Assembly: GCA_958295945.1 (NCBI GenBank)
Contig: OY282386.1
Coordinates: 2,728,001-2,792,000 of the forward strand
Length of the DNA stretch: 64,000 nt
Source: Candidatus Poribacteria bacterium
Lineage (GTDB): Bacteria > Poribacteria > WGA-4E > WGA-3G
Reading direction: 5' to 3'
Part shown: positions 8,896 through 17,955 of the stretch, one piece after another
How positions within the stretch are numbered: the stretch's first letter is position 1
Layout of the letters: each line of letters begins with the position of its first letter
Program-made: the position numbers and the translations under genes
Notes under the pieces: generated by a model
What the model was told of the DNA's origin: nothing
What the model saw: only the letters and a program-made list of their open reading frames with translations
Databases searched by the model: none

Positions 8896-10359
8896 ATGGG
8901 TTATTATGTAATTGGTATTGGTGGAACAGGAGCGAAATGTATAGAGGCACTTGTTCATCTTGCTGCTGCAGGATTAATGCCTGATAGTGGAGAATTACAA
9001 GTTCTCTTTGTTGATCCTGATACTGCAAATGGTAGTCGTGCTCGTGTTGAAGAAACAATAGCACACTATGTAGCATGTAAGGATCAACTTAACCTTGGAC
9101 ATACTCCTTTCCTGCAAACTAAAATTAAGCTTTTTGATCCTATACTTTGGACACCATTTGACATGACTAATCCAAGTTTAGAGCAATTTTTTCAATACGA
9201 GAATTTTCGAAATTCATCGGTAGGAAAACTGTTCGATGTGTTATATAGCAAAACGGAAAAAGAAAATAGTTTAGAGGTAGGATTTCGCGGTCACCCTTCT
9301 ATCGGTTCGGCTGTCCTGGCAAAATCAGTGGATATGAACAAAGATGAAACATGGATAGAATTTAGCAAAAGAATAAAAAATGATGATGGGGATCCAAAAG
9401 TATTTTTGGCAGGTTCAATTTTCGGCGGGACTGGTGCCTCTGGATTCCCAACTATTGCACAAATATTAAGAGACGAGTTAGATGTGAAACTCGGAGGTGC
9501 ACTGATTCTCCCTTATTTTAAGTTTATAGATGATGGGGTTGACGGTCAACTCAAAGCAAGATCTGATGAATTTTTGATGAATACACAAACTGCTTTGAAA
9601 CATTACCACCTCTTGGATAAAACAAGAGTTTTTGATAAGGTCTACCTTTTTGGTGATGAATCACGAACTGATGTTAAAAACGCTCTTGGTGGATCAGAAC
9701 AAAAGAATGCCCCCCATTTCATTGAACTCTACGCTGCATTAGCAGCTATTGATTTCTTTGGAGGTGATTTTGGAGATGATGGAAGCACACAATATTTCAT
9801 GACTGCTCGTGAAGCAACCAATCATCTTAAATGGACAGACCTACCGGATGGAAATAACGGTGATACTGTCCGTTCAAGAATTGGACAATTGGCACGATTT
9901 GCTTTTACATACCTAAGCGTTTACTACCCTGCCCTAAAGAACATTGCTAACCGAAGTGCAGATGCATTTCGCGCAACGTGGTATGTCAATTTCTTTGAAA
10001 GAACTGGAACTCAAATTGATGAGGCAATACGTCGTCTTGACTTCGTTGAAGAATACTCTAAAGATTTTCTTCTTTGGCTCGCTAACATACAAGGAAATTG
10101 TAGTGAACTAGAAAAGATTGAACTAATAAATTATGGTCCGTACGCAGAAAGAAAACCTGATGGAAACCTTGATCTCAAATCAACTGAAAACTTTTCAACA
10201 AACGTAAGTCATCTCATTCAGTCTCAAACAGAAGCAGAGTCTAACGTATTGAATAAACTCTGGGAACGAATGTGTGATAGTCGAAGAAAAGGCCGCGGTG
10301 ACGCTCAACAGAATTTAGGTACATTCCTACGTGCCTTATATGAAAACTGTGGGAAATGA
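8896..10359 (+). CDS. Tubulin/FtsZ-like GTPase
   Basis: 487 aa, soluble. The N-terminus MGYYVIGIGGTGAK (GGTGA at 9-13) matches the first nucleotide-binding loop of the tubulin/FtsZ fold. FGGTGASG at residues 176-183 matches the tubulin signature (GGGTGTG in FtsZ) and sits at roughly the expected distance. The strand LQVLFVDPD at about 34-42 fits the Rossmann-like core. The protein resembles the bacterial tubulin-like family (Pfam Tubulin_2), distinct from FtsZ, BtubA/B and TubZ. The start is supported by AGGTGA just upstream. Whether it polymerises cannot be seen from sequence. Its partner gene downstream encodes an actin/Hsp70-fold protein. Confidence 0.8.
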   Translation: MGYYVIGIGGTGAKCIEALVHLAAAGLMPDSGELQVLFVDPDTANGSRARVEETIAHYVACKDQLNLGHTPFLQTKIKLFDPILWTPFDMTNPSLEQFFQYENFRNSSVGKLFDVLYSKTEKENSLEVGFRGHPSIGSAVLAKSVDMNKDETWIEFSKRIKNDDGDPKVFLAGSIFGGTGASGFPTIAQILRDELDVKLGGALILPYFKFIDDGVDGQLKARSDEFLMNTQTALKHYHLLDKTRVFDKVYLFGDESRTDVKNALGGSEQKNAPHFIELYAALAAIDFFGGDFGDDGSTQYFMTAREATNHLKWTDLPDGNNGDTVRSRIGQLARFAFTYLSVYYPALKNIANRSADAFRATWYVNFFERTGTQIDEAIRRLDFVEEYSKDFLLWLANIQGNCSELEKIELINYGPYAERKPDGNLDLKSTENFSTNVSHLIQSQTEAESNVLNKLWERMCDSRRKGRGDAQQNLGTFLRALYENCGK

Positions 10360-10507
10360 ATCCGACAATTCCAAGTTGTTCATTGGTAGCTGATACTTGT
10401 TTATCGGTTTCCAAATGATTTATAGCACAAAAACACATCCTAGATCTAGATAAATATTTTTAAACAATTAGTAATGAATGTAAAGTTGTTAAAAAGGAGA
10501 CCACACA

Positions 10508-13500
10508 ATGCCAAACCCGCTTCTCCCCAGTTTGACACCAACCAACAAGGTTACCACCTTCGGTAATGTAGGACGTTGGGAAAAAAGAGATGCCGCTGAA
10601 CTTGAGAGGGTTAGTGAAGGCCTTGATGTTTCAGACACCAAAATTGTATCTGCTGATGTTGATAGCATTCCCAGTATGTGGGCACGTCCCTTATTGTTTG
10701 AAATGGCACTATACGATCCTCGTCATCCATTGCATAATCGAATTTTAGGCGAGTGGCGTGGACTCTTAGCCATGTTGGCACTTAAAGAATGGTGTGAATT
10801 CCCCATAACAGTAGAACAACTTGAACTTAAGGCAAAGGAGAATCCTTCAGATGCCAAAGATTTTCTTGAGTCTCTACAGAAATTAATACCAAAAGATGCA
10901 TTAGATGATACAACGACATGGGAAACTCTAAATATTGTTCTTTTTAATGAAAAACCTATCGGTATTACCTCGCCAACTACCTTAGTGTGTACTTCTGTTA
11001 ACTATTCCAGTTTATCAGGTGTTTCTTGGTTCAAAGAAAAGTTCCTTGAAAATCCAATTCCAAATTTGAACAGTTTTGAAAAACAAGCCGTTGTCGGTTG
11101 GTTGAAAAAACTTCACACATACACACTGGAACTTCCTGAAGGTAAATCAATAAAAGCCAAAATCAATGGACTCCTTAACAGTTTCATAGTGAAATTAGGT
11201 GATGGAACAGCAGTTACAGATTTTTCTAATACCGGTCTCGGTTTTACACAAGATCTCTTTAAATCCATGGATAATCCGGTAAAACCCCGAGACCTGCCAT
11301 CAAGTATAGAACTTGTTCCATCTAAAAATAAACAACCCGCGACAAAACTACTTATTTTTGATAGTGAAATTCCTAATGAGTGGGGAGAAAAACCACATGA
11401 TGTAATTGTTTGGAATGGTAAGACAATTGCAAACACACAAAGTTTTAGTGGTAAACCAAAACTGAATCTTCCTACACATATTCACCTTCGACAACCACAG
11501 GATTTTTTTACCGACCAACTTTTTGTCATTAACCAAGAAAAGGCTTTCCATGAGCATAGCACATTGGCACCCAAGGGCAGTAAAGGCCTTAATTTTAACG
11601 GAATTTCTGTTACACCAATTCTTCCAATCAATGAGGAGATTCTAACCTATTTTGATGTAAAAGACTTAAGTGAGCGAATTACGTTTGAACAACAGAACGA
11701 CAGTATTGTCATGAATCTTCGCCTAACTTTGAGCGGCATTGATGGGAGTAGTAGAGATTTTGAATTTTCCAAAGAATATAGTGCTACAAACGTAACCGCA
11801 ATTTCTACCGGGCCGGTCTTGGCAATTTGGCCAAACTTCATAAACCAACATTGGAAAGCCTACTACACCTATTTTACAACAGCCGATCAAGACACATTTT
11901 ACGCTAAACCTTTTCTGGCATTGGGTGAAACACCCGATGCCCCACCGTTTGCAGATAAAGATAACCGAGGAAACGTTGAGAAAGAAATTACCAAAACCGA
12001 ACATTTCCCTGAAGCAATGTTCTGCAAATATAACGGGGTTAATGCGGGGATCTTACTCATAGAAGGACCAGAAGAAAAACACGGTGATTATGGAACAGAA
12101 TGGTCTGTCGGGGTAGATTTCGGCACTAGCAGTACCACTGTCTATAATAGAAAAGGTAACGCTGATCCGCAGTCGGTCACCTTTAATGACCGGCTATTAC
12201 GTATTACCGACCCGCTTACTAACCCAGACAGCACTTTCATTGACAATTTTTTCTCTCCAAAAAGCGAAGAGACTCCGTTCTTCAGTCTCTTTCAAAAACT
12301 CGGAAATCAAAAACCTAACGAACCACTGCTTGATGGACATATCTATTTTCCTCCTGGTTATAATGAACTATCCGATGCTGATAACATTATCCACGATCTC
12401 AAATGGTCTACGAGAGAAATAGATCGAGATCACCTTAAGGTTTTCCTCAAACAACTTTGTCTTCAGGTTGCGGCTGAAGCTATTGATGATGGTGCCATGC
12501 AGATAAATTGGAATTTTTCTCACCCACTTGCTTTTACAGAACGGGATAGGGGTTTATTTGAACGCATTTGGGGAGAGGTTGGTTCTGCTTGTGAAAGGAC
12601 GACTGGATTGTCTCACCGAGTTGTAACTCCTGCTCAATCAGAAAGTGTCGTGACCGCGAAATTCTTTGCAACCAAATTACAAAATCAATTTGCTACTGGT
12701 GCGTTTACAACTGGAGCCGTCTGTATTGACATTGGTGGAGAGACTTCTGACATCTCAATTTGGCAAAACGATGATCTGTATTGGCAAACGTCACTCAGGT
12801 TTGCAGGACGACATATCTTTTCAAATCTTCTCAAAGCAAACCCTAAAATTCTGAATAAGTTTGGGGCAGATGATGGAGACATTGAGTTGTTAGAAAAGGC
12901 ATCCACAGACAAGTTTTATGCACATGCAGATGCTTTGATTCAAGACAAAGGACAGAAGTGGTTGGATAAATTAGCTACTGTTAGTGATGAGCACACTATC
13001 CAACCGTTTATTCAACTCATCTCCCTCGGTGTTGCCGGTCTTTTATACTATGTGGGACTACTTCTCAACTATCTCTCTCATAGTCCAACCAATTTTAGCC
13101 CTGAAATACCCAGTATATACATCGGGGGAAACGGCTCAAAAATTTTAGACTGGATAGCAGCAGGTAGATTCAATCATGATACTATAGCATCACGTTGTAG
13201 AAAACATCTCAAACATGTTATCCGCGACGCATCAGGCTTTGTCAATGATAATAAACACGGTATTGAGACTAGTCAGGCTCCGAAAGAGGAAGCCGCTTAT
13301 GGGTTAGTTGCTGAGGGAACAAAACTCGAACTGAATAGACCGCAATTTGACACTTTAGCAGGTGAAACATTTATAGAAGATGAAATAGGTTGTGAGTGGA
13401 CTGAAATCACTTTAGCAGGTGAAACATTTATAGAAGATGGAATAAGGCACAAGTGGACTGAAATTCTAACTGCTAAGCGGCTTGGCAACCGCCTCTCAGT

Positions 13501-13783
13501 TCCAATGAATAACTTAGATCAAATCCACAATTTCATAGAAAGTTTCAATACCACCTTAGGCACAGAGATTAATATGCCAGTAGACTTGAATGAAACCTTA
13601 AGTGGTGAAACACACAGTTCTGCTACTGTTAGGACCGTTATTTACGGAGAGTTAGAGAAAAAATTACAAGGTTATAGTGATACAGAAGATACGGAAGACA
13701 TCTCTGTCGAGCCGTTATTTATTCTCGCCTTGAAGTCTTTACTTAATGTAAAAACAAGAAGATGGAAAAACATCGGAGAATAG
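10508..13783 (+). CDS. Large Hsp70/actin-superfamily ATPase-like protein (possibly SrfB-like)
   Basis: 1091 aa. The C-terminal half shows the three nucleotide-binding motifs of the Hsp70/actin fold in order: phosphate-1 DFGTSSTT at 537-544, phosphate-2 DIGGETSD at 741-748 and the adenosine motif YIGGNGS at 871-877. The first 530 residues match no domain I recognise and hold no TM segment. The layout, a long N-terminal region plus a late actin-like ATPase, recalls the SrfB-type virulence-factor family; that link is tentative. AAGGAG lies 7-8 nt before the ATG at 10508. A 148-nt gap separates it from the tubulin-like gene, the largest in this operon. Near residues 948-986 the protein carries a recent 19-residue tandem duplication. 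Confidence 0.8.
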   Translation: MPNPLLPSLTPTNKVTTFGNVGRWEKRDAAELERVSEGLDVSDTKIVSADVDSIPSMWARPLLFEMALYDPRHPLHNRILGEWRGLLAMLALKEWCEFPITVEQLELKAKENPSDAKDFLESLQKLIPKDALDDTTTWETLNIVLFNEKPIGITSPTTLVCTSVNYSSLSGVSWFKEKFLENPIPNLNSFEKQAVVGWLKKLHTYTLELPEGKSIKAKINGLLNSFIVKLGDGTAVTDFSNTGLGFTQDLFKSMDNPVKPRDLPSSIELVPSKNKQPATKLLIFDSEIPNEWGEKPHDVIVWNGKTIANTQSFSGKPKLNLPTHIHLRQPQDFFTDQLFVINQEKAFHEHSTLAPKGSKGLNFNGISVTPILPINEEILTYFDVKDLSERITFEQQNDSIVMNLRLTLSGIDGSSRDFEFSKEYSATNVTAISTGPVLAIWPNFINQHWKAYYTYFTTADQDTFYAKPFLALGETPDAPPFADKDNRGNVEKEITKTEHFPEAMFCKYNGVNAGILLIEGPEEKHGDYGTEWSVGVDFGTSSTTVYNRKGNADPQSVTFNDRLLRITDPLTNPDSTFIDNFFSPKSEETPFFSLFQKLGNQKPNEPLLDGHIYFPPGYNELSDADNIIHDLKWSTREIDRDHLKVFLKQLCLQVAAEAIDDGAMQINWNFSHPLAFTERDRGLFERIWGEVGSACERTTGLSHRVVTPAQSESVVTAKFFATKLQNQFATGAFTTGAVCIDIGGETSDISIWQNDDLYWQTSLRFAGRHIFSNLLKANPKILNKFGADDGDIELLEKASTDKFYAHADALIQDKGQKWLDKLATVSDEHTIQPFIQLISLGVAGLLYYVGLLLNYLSHSPTNFSPEIPSIYIGGNGSKILDWIAAGRFNHDTIASRCRKHLKHVIRDASGFVNDNKHGIETSQAPKEEAAYGLVAEGTKLELNRPQFDTLAGETFIEDEIGCEWTEITLAGETFIEDGIRHKWTEILTAKRLGNRLSVPMNNLDQIHNFIESFNTTLGTEINMPVDLNETLSGETHSSATVRTVIYGELEKKLQGYSDTEDTEDISVEPLFILALKSLLNVKTRRWKNIGE
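13351..13464 (+). repeat. 57-bp tandem duplication inside the Hsp70-like gene
   Basis: Units 13351-13407 and 13408-13464 are nearly identical for their first 35 bases and diverge slightly after. Each encodes TLAGETFIED plus a W-T-E-I ending. The unit is a multiple of three, so the frame is kept and 19 residues are repeated. Confidence 0.9.
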
Positions 13784-13857
13784 TGATATTCAACTTATAT
13801 AAGGGTTCTTTTCTATAATATTGGACACTACAAAATATACACTTCTAAGGAGAATAC

Positions 13858-14991
13858 ATGGGAATCATAGAATGGTTAACTTCAAATATCGGGGCGATTT
13901 TAATATGTATTGCTGTAGTGCTTATAATCATCATTAGTTGGAAGGTCTATTTTCGGGAAAGATTGTTGAAAACTGCTAACGAACCTGAAGAGATTGAGAA
14001 TCCATCGATTCTTGACAAACCAAATGTTGTTGTATTCCTACGTCCTCATGCTACGTATGTTCAATGTCTGATGCTTTGTATAGAAAACATAGGCACAAAG
14101 GCAGCCTATAATGTCCGGTTCAGTACAGGAAGTCCACCTTTTTTGAACACGTCCTCCTCTAATATTAATAAGGAAAAGTTTCTGAAGAAAAACAACTTCC
14201 TTCAGAAAGGAATTAGTTGTTTTGGACCTGGAGAAAAAATAGAACAATTTCTTATAAATCTAAAAGTAAAATTGCCTGAAGAATTAAAGCAATCATTTCA
14301 AATCTCTGTTACCTACAATGATTCGATAAATAACACTTATGAGAATAGATATCCTCTTGACTTTGGTGAATTTGAAGGTCTCTTGCAAATGAATTCAATT
14401 GAAGACAAAACGACTTCAGATTCGGTCTCTTTACTTCAGACAATGCAAACAGGATTCAGTCAAGTCGTAGAAAGTGTTGAAGGTCTAAGAGAAACGCATA
14501 TTTCAAAAACCAATGGTGGTGAAACCTCATTTCATCAAGAGGAAAAAACACCACATTCTATCCAAAGTGAAGAAAAACCATTAACACCTGATCTGCAGAA
14601 ACTCGTCAGTTTTTACAATCAAGATAATCATACTGAATTACAAAAAGTCTTTAATAGTCCTTGTTCAATTCGCGTCACCAATGAAACTGAACTATATCAA
14701 GATCCAAATGTTACACCTATTTTTGAAACAAAGACAAATGGGAGTTTTGTCGCTTACGCAATTGACTCAGAAAATGTATATGCAGTTGTTCCGTTTACTG
14801 GATGTATTCTACAAAATGAACTTTATAGTTCTGGAGCGTTCGGTAAGGTGTTTGAGTGTCCAGGATTTGATCCAAAATATAAGTATAGTGTCAAGGTTAT
14901 TCGCCCCGCGTTTTTTAATCGGGATCCTATAAACGAGAAATGGACGCTTGAAGACCAAGGAAAATTAGAATTAACGGAAAAGGACCAGTAG
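13858..14991 (+). CDS. Single-TM anchored protein of the tubulin/Zor-like operon
   Basis: 377 aa, function not recognised. One N-terminal TM helix (about residues 10-29, IGAILICIAVVLIIIISW) is followed by a basic stretch, which suggests N-out with the bulk in the cytoplasm. Residues about 55-170 look like a beta-sandwich (LCIENIGTKAAYNVRF, then ISVTYNDS). A linker of low complexity (about 185-240) leads to a compact C-terminal domain with AYAIDSENVYAVVPF and SGAFGKVFECPGFD. AAGGAG precedes the ATG by 6 nt. The C-terminal domain could be the part that touches the NTPases or a client; this is inference. Confidence 0.6.
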   Translation: MGIIEWLTSNIGAILICIAVVLIIIISWKVYFRERLLKTANEPEEIENPSILDKPNVVVFLRPHATYVQCLMLCIENIGTKAAYNVRFSTGSPPFLNTSSSNINKEKFLKKNNFLQKGISCFGPGEKIEQFLINLKVKLPEELKQSFQISVTYNDSINNTYENRYPLDFGEFEGLLQMNSIEDKTTSDSVSLLQTMQTGFSQVVESVEGLRETHISKTNGGETSFHQEEKTPHSIQSEEKPLTPDLQKLVSFYNQDNHTELQKVFNSPCSIRVTNETELYQDPNVTPIFETKTNGSFVAYAIDSENVYAVVPFTGCILQNELYSSGAFGKVFECPGFDPKYKYSVKVIRPAFFNRDPINEKWTLEDQGKLELTEKDQ

Positions 14992-15075
14992 AATCATTTA
15001 ACCAAATATCACAAAGTAGCAGCTCACATACACAAAAACTATAGAAAACCGAAAATACTTACGTCTAAATTCTTT

Positions 15076-17211
15076 ATGGACTACCTTTTTCCTGCAAATC
15101 CAATCGCTATAAGTATTATCACGTTCTTGATAGGTTTCTTTTCCGTTTGGCTTTTCGGACTCATCTGGTATTGGCGTTGGTTGCGGGCGGAACAGAAGCA
15201 TATTGAAAACAATGAGAATATCCAACCGCTCGTTACTACCCGAGATGAGCAAGATCATGGGCACGAAAATAGCGACCAGAAAGCTGATCCTGAAAATGTG
15301 TTTAGTGAATTTTGCAAGCAAAGCAGCCTTAATAGCCGTTCTCCGCTAACAAAACATCTCAAAGCGATTTTCTTGGCGGGTTGGAATGAAACCCGTCTTG
15401 AAGTCGGTGAGTTAATTAACCACACCACAGCTGACCTATTTAAATGGAACAACCTTTTTCGTTCCATGTTGGCAGTTTTTATCGTGATTGGACTATTCGG
15501 GACGCTTTTCGGACTCGCTGACAGTATAACAGAACTTACTCCAGCACTGAAGGAGCGCGCAGCAAACGAAATCTCCACAGAAAATAGCGATTTGGAAGGG
15601 GATACAGCAAACAAAATCCCCACAGACAATAACAAAAAGATGACCCAGGCATTGGGAGACCTTCTTGAAAAAATGAAAGGTGCTCTTGCACCGAGCATTG
15701 GTGGGATCTTTTTCACTATTTTGGGCGTTATTCTTTACGGTCTCTATTTGCAATACGCAGTCTACCCAGTTAAATCCATTCTGGAGAGATTAACACTCAC
15801 CGTCTGGGTTCCTCAACTCTATCCGACCACTTCACAAAAACTCATGCAAACACTTCAGAAAAGTGAAGATCAGATGCAAAGAGGGTTCGAGACAGCAGCA
15901 CAATTTAGCGAATCAGTCCAAAAAGTCCATGGCAATATAGATGAATTCAACGAAAGTCTAGCACAAGTCCGGGAAATTACCCAGCCGCTATCCAATTCAG
16001 TTACACAAATCAACAAAGCGGCATCCGACATCAGTACAGCTGCTGATACGCTTAACACAGGTTTTACGGAAAACCTTCATAAATTTTCAAAAGAATTTAC
16101 ATCCAGTGTTACCCATCTCACGGGTTTTCAAGATGAGATTCGCAATCTCCACGAACAATTTCAAGATGCAGCGAACCAAAAATTAAATCAGTTTCAAGAT
16201 GCAGCGAACCAAAAATTAGATCAACAGATTGAAACGTTAAATAAGCAGGATCAAAATCTTACTACAATCGTAGAAGTCTTGAAAAATTGTGAGAAACTCT
16301 ACGTTGAGGCCTGCCAACAAATTGATAACACGCTTCAAAAATTCCTTAATAAGACCGCTGAAGTAAATGCCAACATAGAAATCAACAACCGTAAGTTTCT
16401 TGAGGAAATAAACGATACCAATCGTGAGTGGATTACAGAAATACAAGTTCAGTTGAAAACAGAGCTTGCAGTTATCCAACCAACATTGGAAAAGAAATTA
16501 GGGGCACTTACTAGTCAACTAACTTCGGATCTCAATGGAGTACAAGGAACTCTGGATGAAGGACTAAGTAAACTTACCGATCAACTAAAGTTCTTCCAAC
16601 TGCCTATTGAAAAAACTGCTGATCAAATTGAAGGAACTATTGAGAGTTTTACCAGGATCATGGAAGGAATCGTAAATGATCTACAATCAGAGTTCCAGAA
16701 ACAAAATGAAACAATAAAACAACAAAATGAGAGTTATGAAGAACAACTCACCGGAGTCAAAAACCTAAATGAGCGTGTAGTAAATCTATTGAACCAATTA
16801 GACGAAAGCAGTAAAAATCAGGAAAAGGCAGTTGATTCACTAAGTGGCAATGTCAGTGAACTAACTGAAGACATTAAAAATCTCGATACTGCAATTAAAA
16901 CCTTCACATCAGATTCAGGCGATATCAGCCAGTCAATCGGAGCGATTAAGGGGCATGTTGAAGTATTAGGCAACGCGTCCCAAGAATTAGTGCAAAAAGC
17001 CGATGTTACGCCACTGAACGCGAATATCGGGAGGCTCAATGCAACTATTGAACAGATCTCACAGAATTCTCAAGTCTTAGCAAATGCTGTTAACCAATTG
17101 ACGAAACAGATTGATTTATCAAGAACGAGTGAACCCGAGCGAAACAAGAAGGAACGTTCACGTTTTAGCAAACTCAACCCGTTTTCTCGAAGGAAAAAAA
17201 ATGGAAGATAA
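15076..17211 (+). CDS. MotA/TolQ/ExbB-type channel protein with long coiled coil (ZorA-like)
   Basis: 711 aa. Three TM helices are seen: about 10-34, 129-150 (LAVFIVIGLFGTLFGLADSI) and 208-233 (GGIFFTILGVILYGLYLQYA). The GTLFGL turn and the spacing fit the MotA/TolQ/ExbB proton-channel family. From about residue 260 to 700 the chain is a Gln/Asn/Glu-rich coiled coil with two copies of FQDAANQKL in tandem at about 360-378. A MotA-like head with a very long cytoplasmic tail is the hallmark of ZorA in Zorya anti-phage systems. The next gene overlaps it by 11 nt and encodes the MotB-like partner, as in zorAB. No zorC, zorD or zorE homologue is present, so the cytoplasmic partners must differ. Confidence 0.78.
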   Translation: MDYLFPANPIAISIITFLIGFFSVWLFGLIWYWRWLRAEQKHIENNENIQPLVTTRDEQDHGHENSDQKADPENVFSEFCKQSSLNSRSPLTKHLKAIFLAGWNETRLEVGELINHTTADLFKWNNLFRSMLAVFIVIGLFGTLFGLADSITELTPALKERAANEISTENSDLEGDTANKIPTDNNKKMTQALGDLLEKMKGALAPSIGGIFFTILGVILYGLYLQYAVYPVKSILERLTLTVWVPQLYPTTSQKLMQTLQKSEDQMQRGFETAAQFSESVQKVHGNIDEFNESLAQVREITQPLSNSVTQINKAASDISTAADTLNTGFTENLHKFSKEFTSSVTHLTGFQDEIRNLHEQFQDAANQKLNQFQDAANQKLDQQIETLNKQDQNLTTIVEVLKNCEKLYVEACQQIDNTLQKFLNKTAEVNANIEINNRKFLEEINDTNREWITEIQVQLKTELAVIQPTLEKKLGALTSQLTSDLNGVQGTLDEGLSKLTDQLKFFQLPIEKTADQIEGTIESFTRIMEGIVNDLQSEFQKQNETIKQQNESYEEQLTGVKNLNERVVNLLNQLDESSKNQEKAVDSLSGNVSELTEDIKNLDTAIKTFTSDSGDISQSIGAIKGHVEVLGNASQELVQKADVTPLNANIGRLNATIEQISQNSQVLANAVNQLTKQIDLSRTSEPERNKKERSRFSKLNPFSRRKKNGR

Positions 17212-17953
17212 TACATTAGATTTCAACTTTTGGCCATCCTTTTCAGACTTAATGCTGACACTTGTCTTGATATTAGTTATTGTAGTGTTTGCTGTTATTG
17301 TTTCCTTTTCCATAGAACCAGAGGAACCTGATCCCATTGGAACACATGATCTAACAGATGTTAAAGAAAAACAGATGACTATGATAAACGCAATTGCATC
17401 TCAATATGATGTTAAACCGAAAGAGACTAATACTGATTCTTTTGAGATTCCAATCCATCCGGGAGATGCAGGTGACACAAGAATTCTGATTAAAAATGAA
17501 CCTACACTGCAACGTTACAGTTTTAGTGACAACATCCTGTTTGAAAAAAATAAGTTTAACCTTAACGAAGAAGGACAGAGAACACTCCAAATTGTCGGCA
17601 GCGAAATAAAAAAACATCTAAACAACATCAGCGAAATACAGATTCAAGGACATGCTGACCCCGATAAGCCTAAGTTTAGTCCGCATTTCAATATACATCT
17701 CGCAGCAAACCGTGCTATTGAAGTTTTTAAATTTTTACAAAGGAAAATAGGAATAGATCCGGCAAGACATCTCATGTCAGCCACATCTTTCGGTGAGTAT
17801 AAACCCGTTCAACGATTAGATGGTGATCAGACATATACAATAGAGAAACTTAAGATTGATAATAACACCAAAGTAAAGAAAGCCAAGAATCGTCGTATGG
17901 AAATTTTGCTGTTTTATCATGATGAACAGGAAGAAAAACAAAAGGAAAATTAG
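17201..17953 (+). CDS. MotB/OmpA-type channel partner (ZorB-like)
   Basis: 250 aa from the ATG at 17201, which overlaps the channel gene by 11 nt; a longer start at 17111 would add 30 residues antithetic to the short cytoplasmic N-terminus of MotB-like proteins. NFWPSFSDLMLTLVLILVIV forms a single TM helix with Asp16 at the position of the proton-binding Asp of MotB. The C-terminal half is an OmpA/Pal-like peptidoglycan-binding domain with EIQIQGHADPD and the following NIHLAANRAIEVFKFLQ. It would form the ion-driven stator unit with the preceding protein and anchor it to the cell wall. ZorB has the same architecture. Confidence 0.82.
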   Translation: MEDNTLDFNFWPSFSDLMLTLVLILVIVVFAVIVSFSIEPEEPDPIGTHDLTDVKEKQMTMINAIASQYDVKPKETNTDSFEIPIHPGDAGDTRILIKNEPTLQRYSFSDNILFEKNKFNLNEEGQRTLQIVGSEIKKHLNNISEIQIQGHADPDKPKFSPHFNIHLAANRAIEVFKFLQRKIGIDPARHLMSATSFGEYKPVQRLDGDQTYTIEKLKIDNNTKVKKAKNRRMEILLFYHDEQEEKQKEN

Positions 17954-17955
17954 TT

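Noticed and set aside
15076-17953. Reading the channel pair as flagellar MotAB or ExbBD
   Set aside because: No flagellar or TonB genes adjoin; the very long coiled-coil tail and gene company do not fit these systems.
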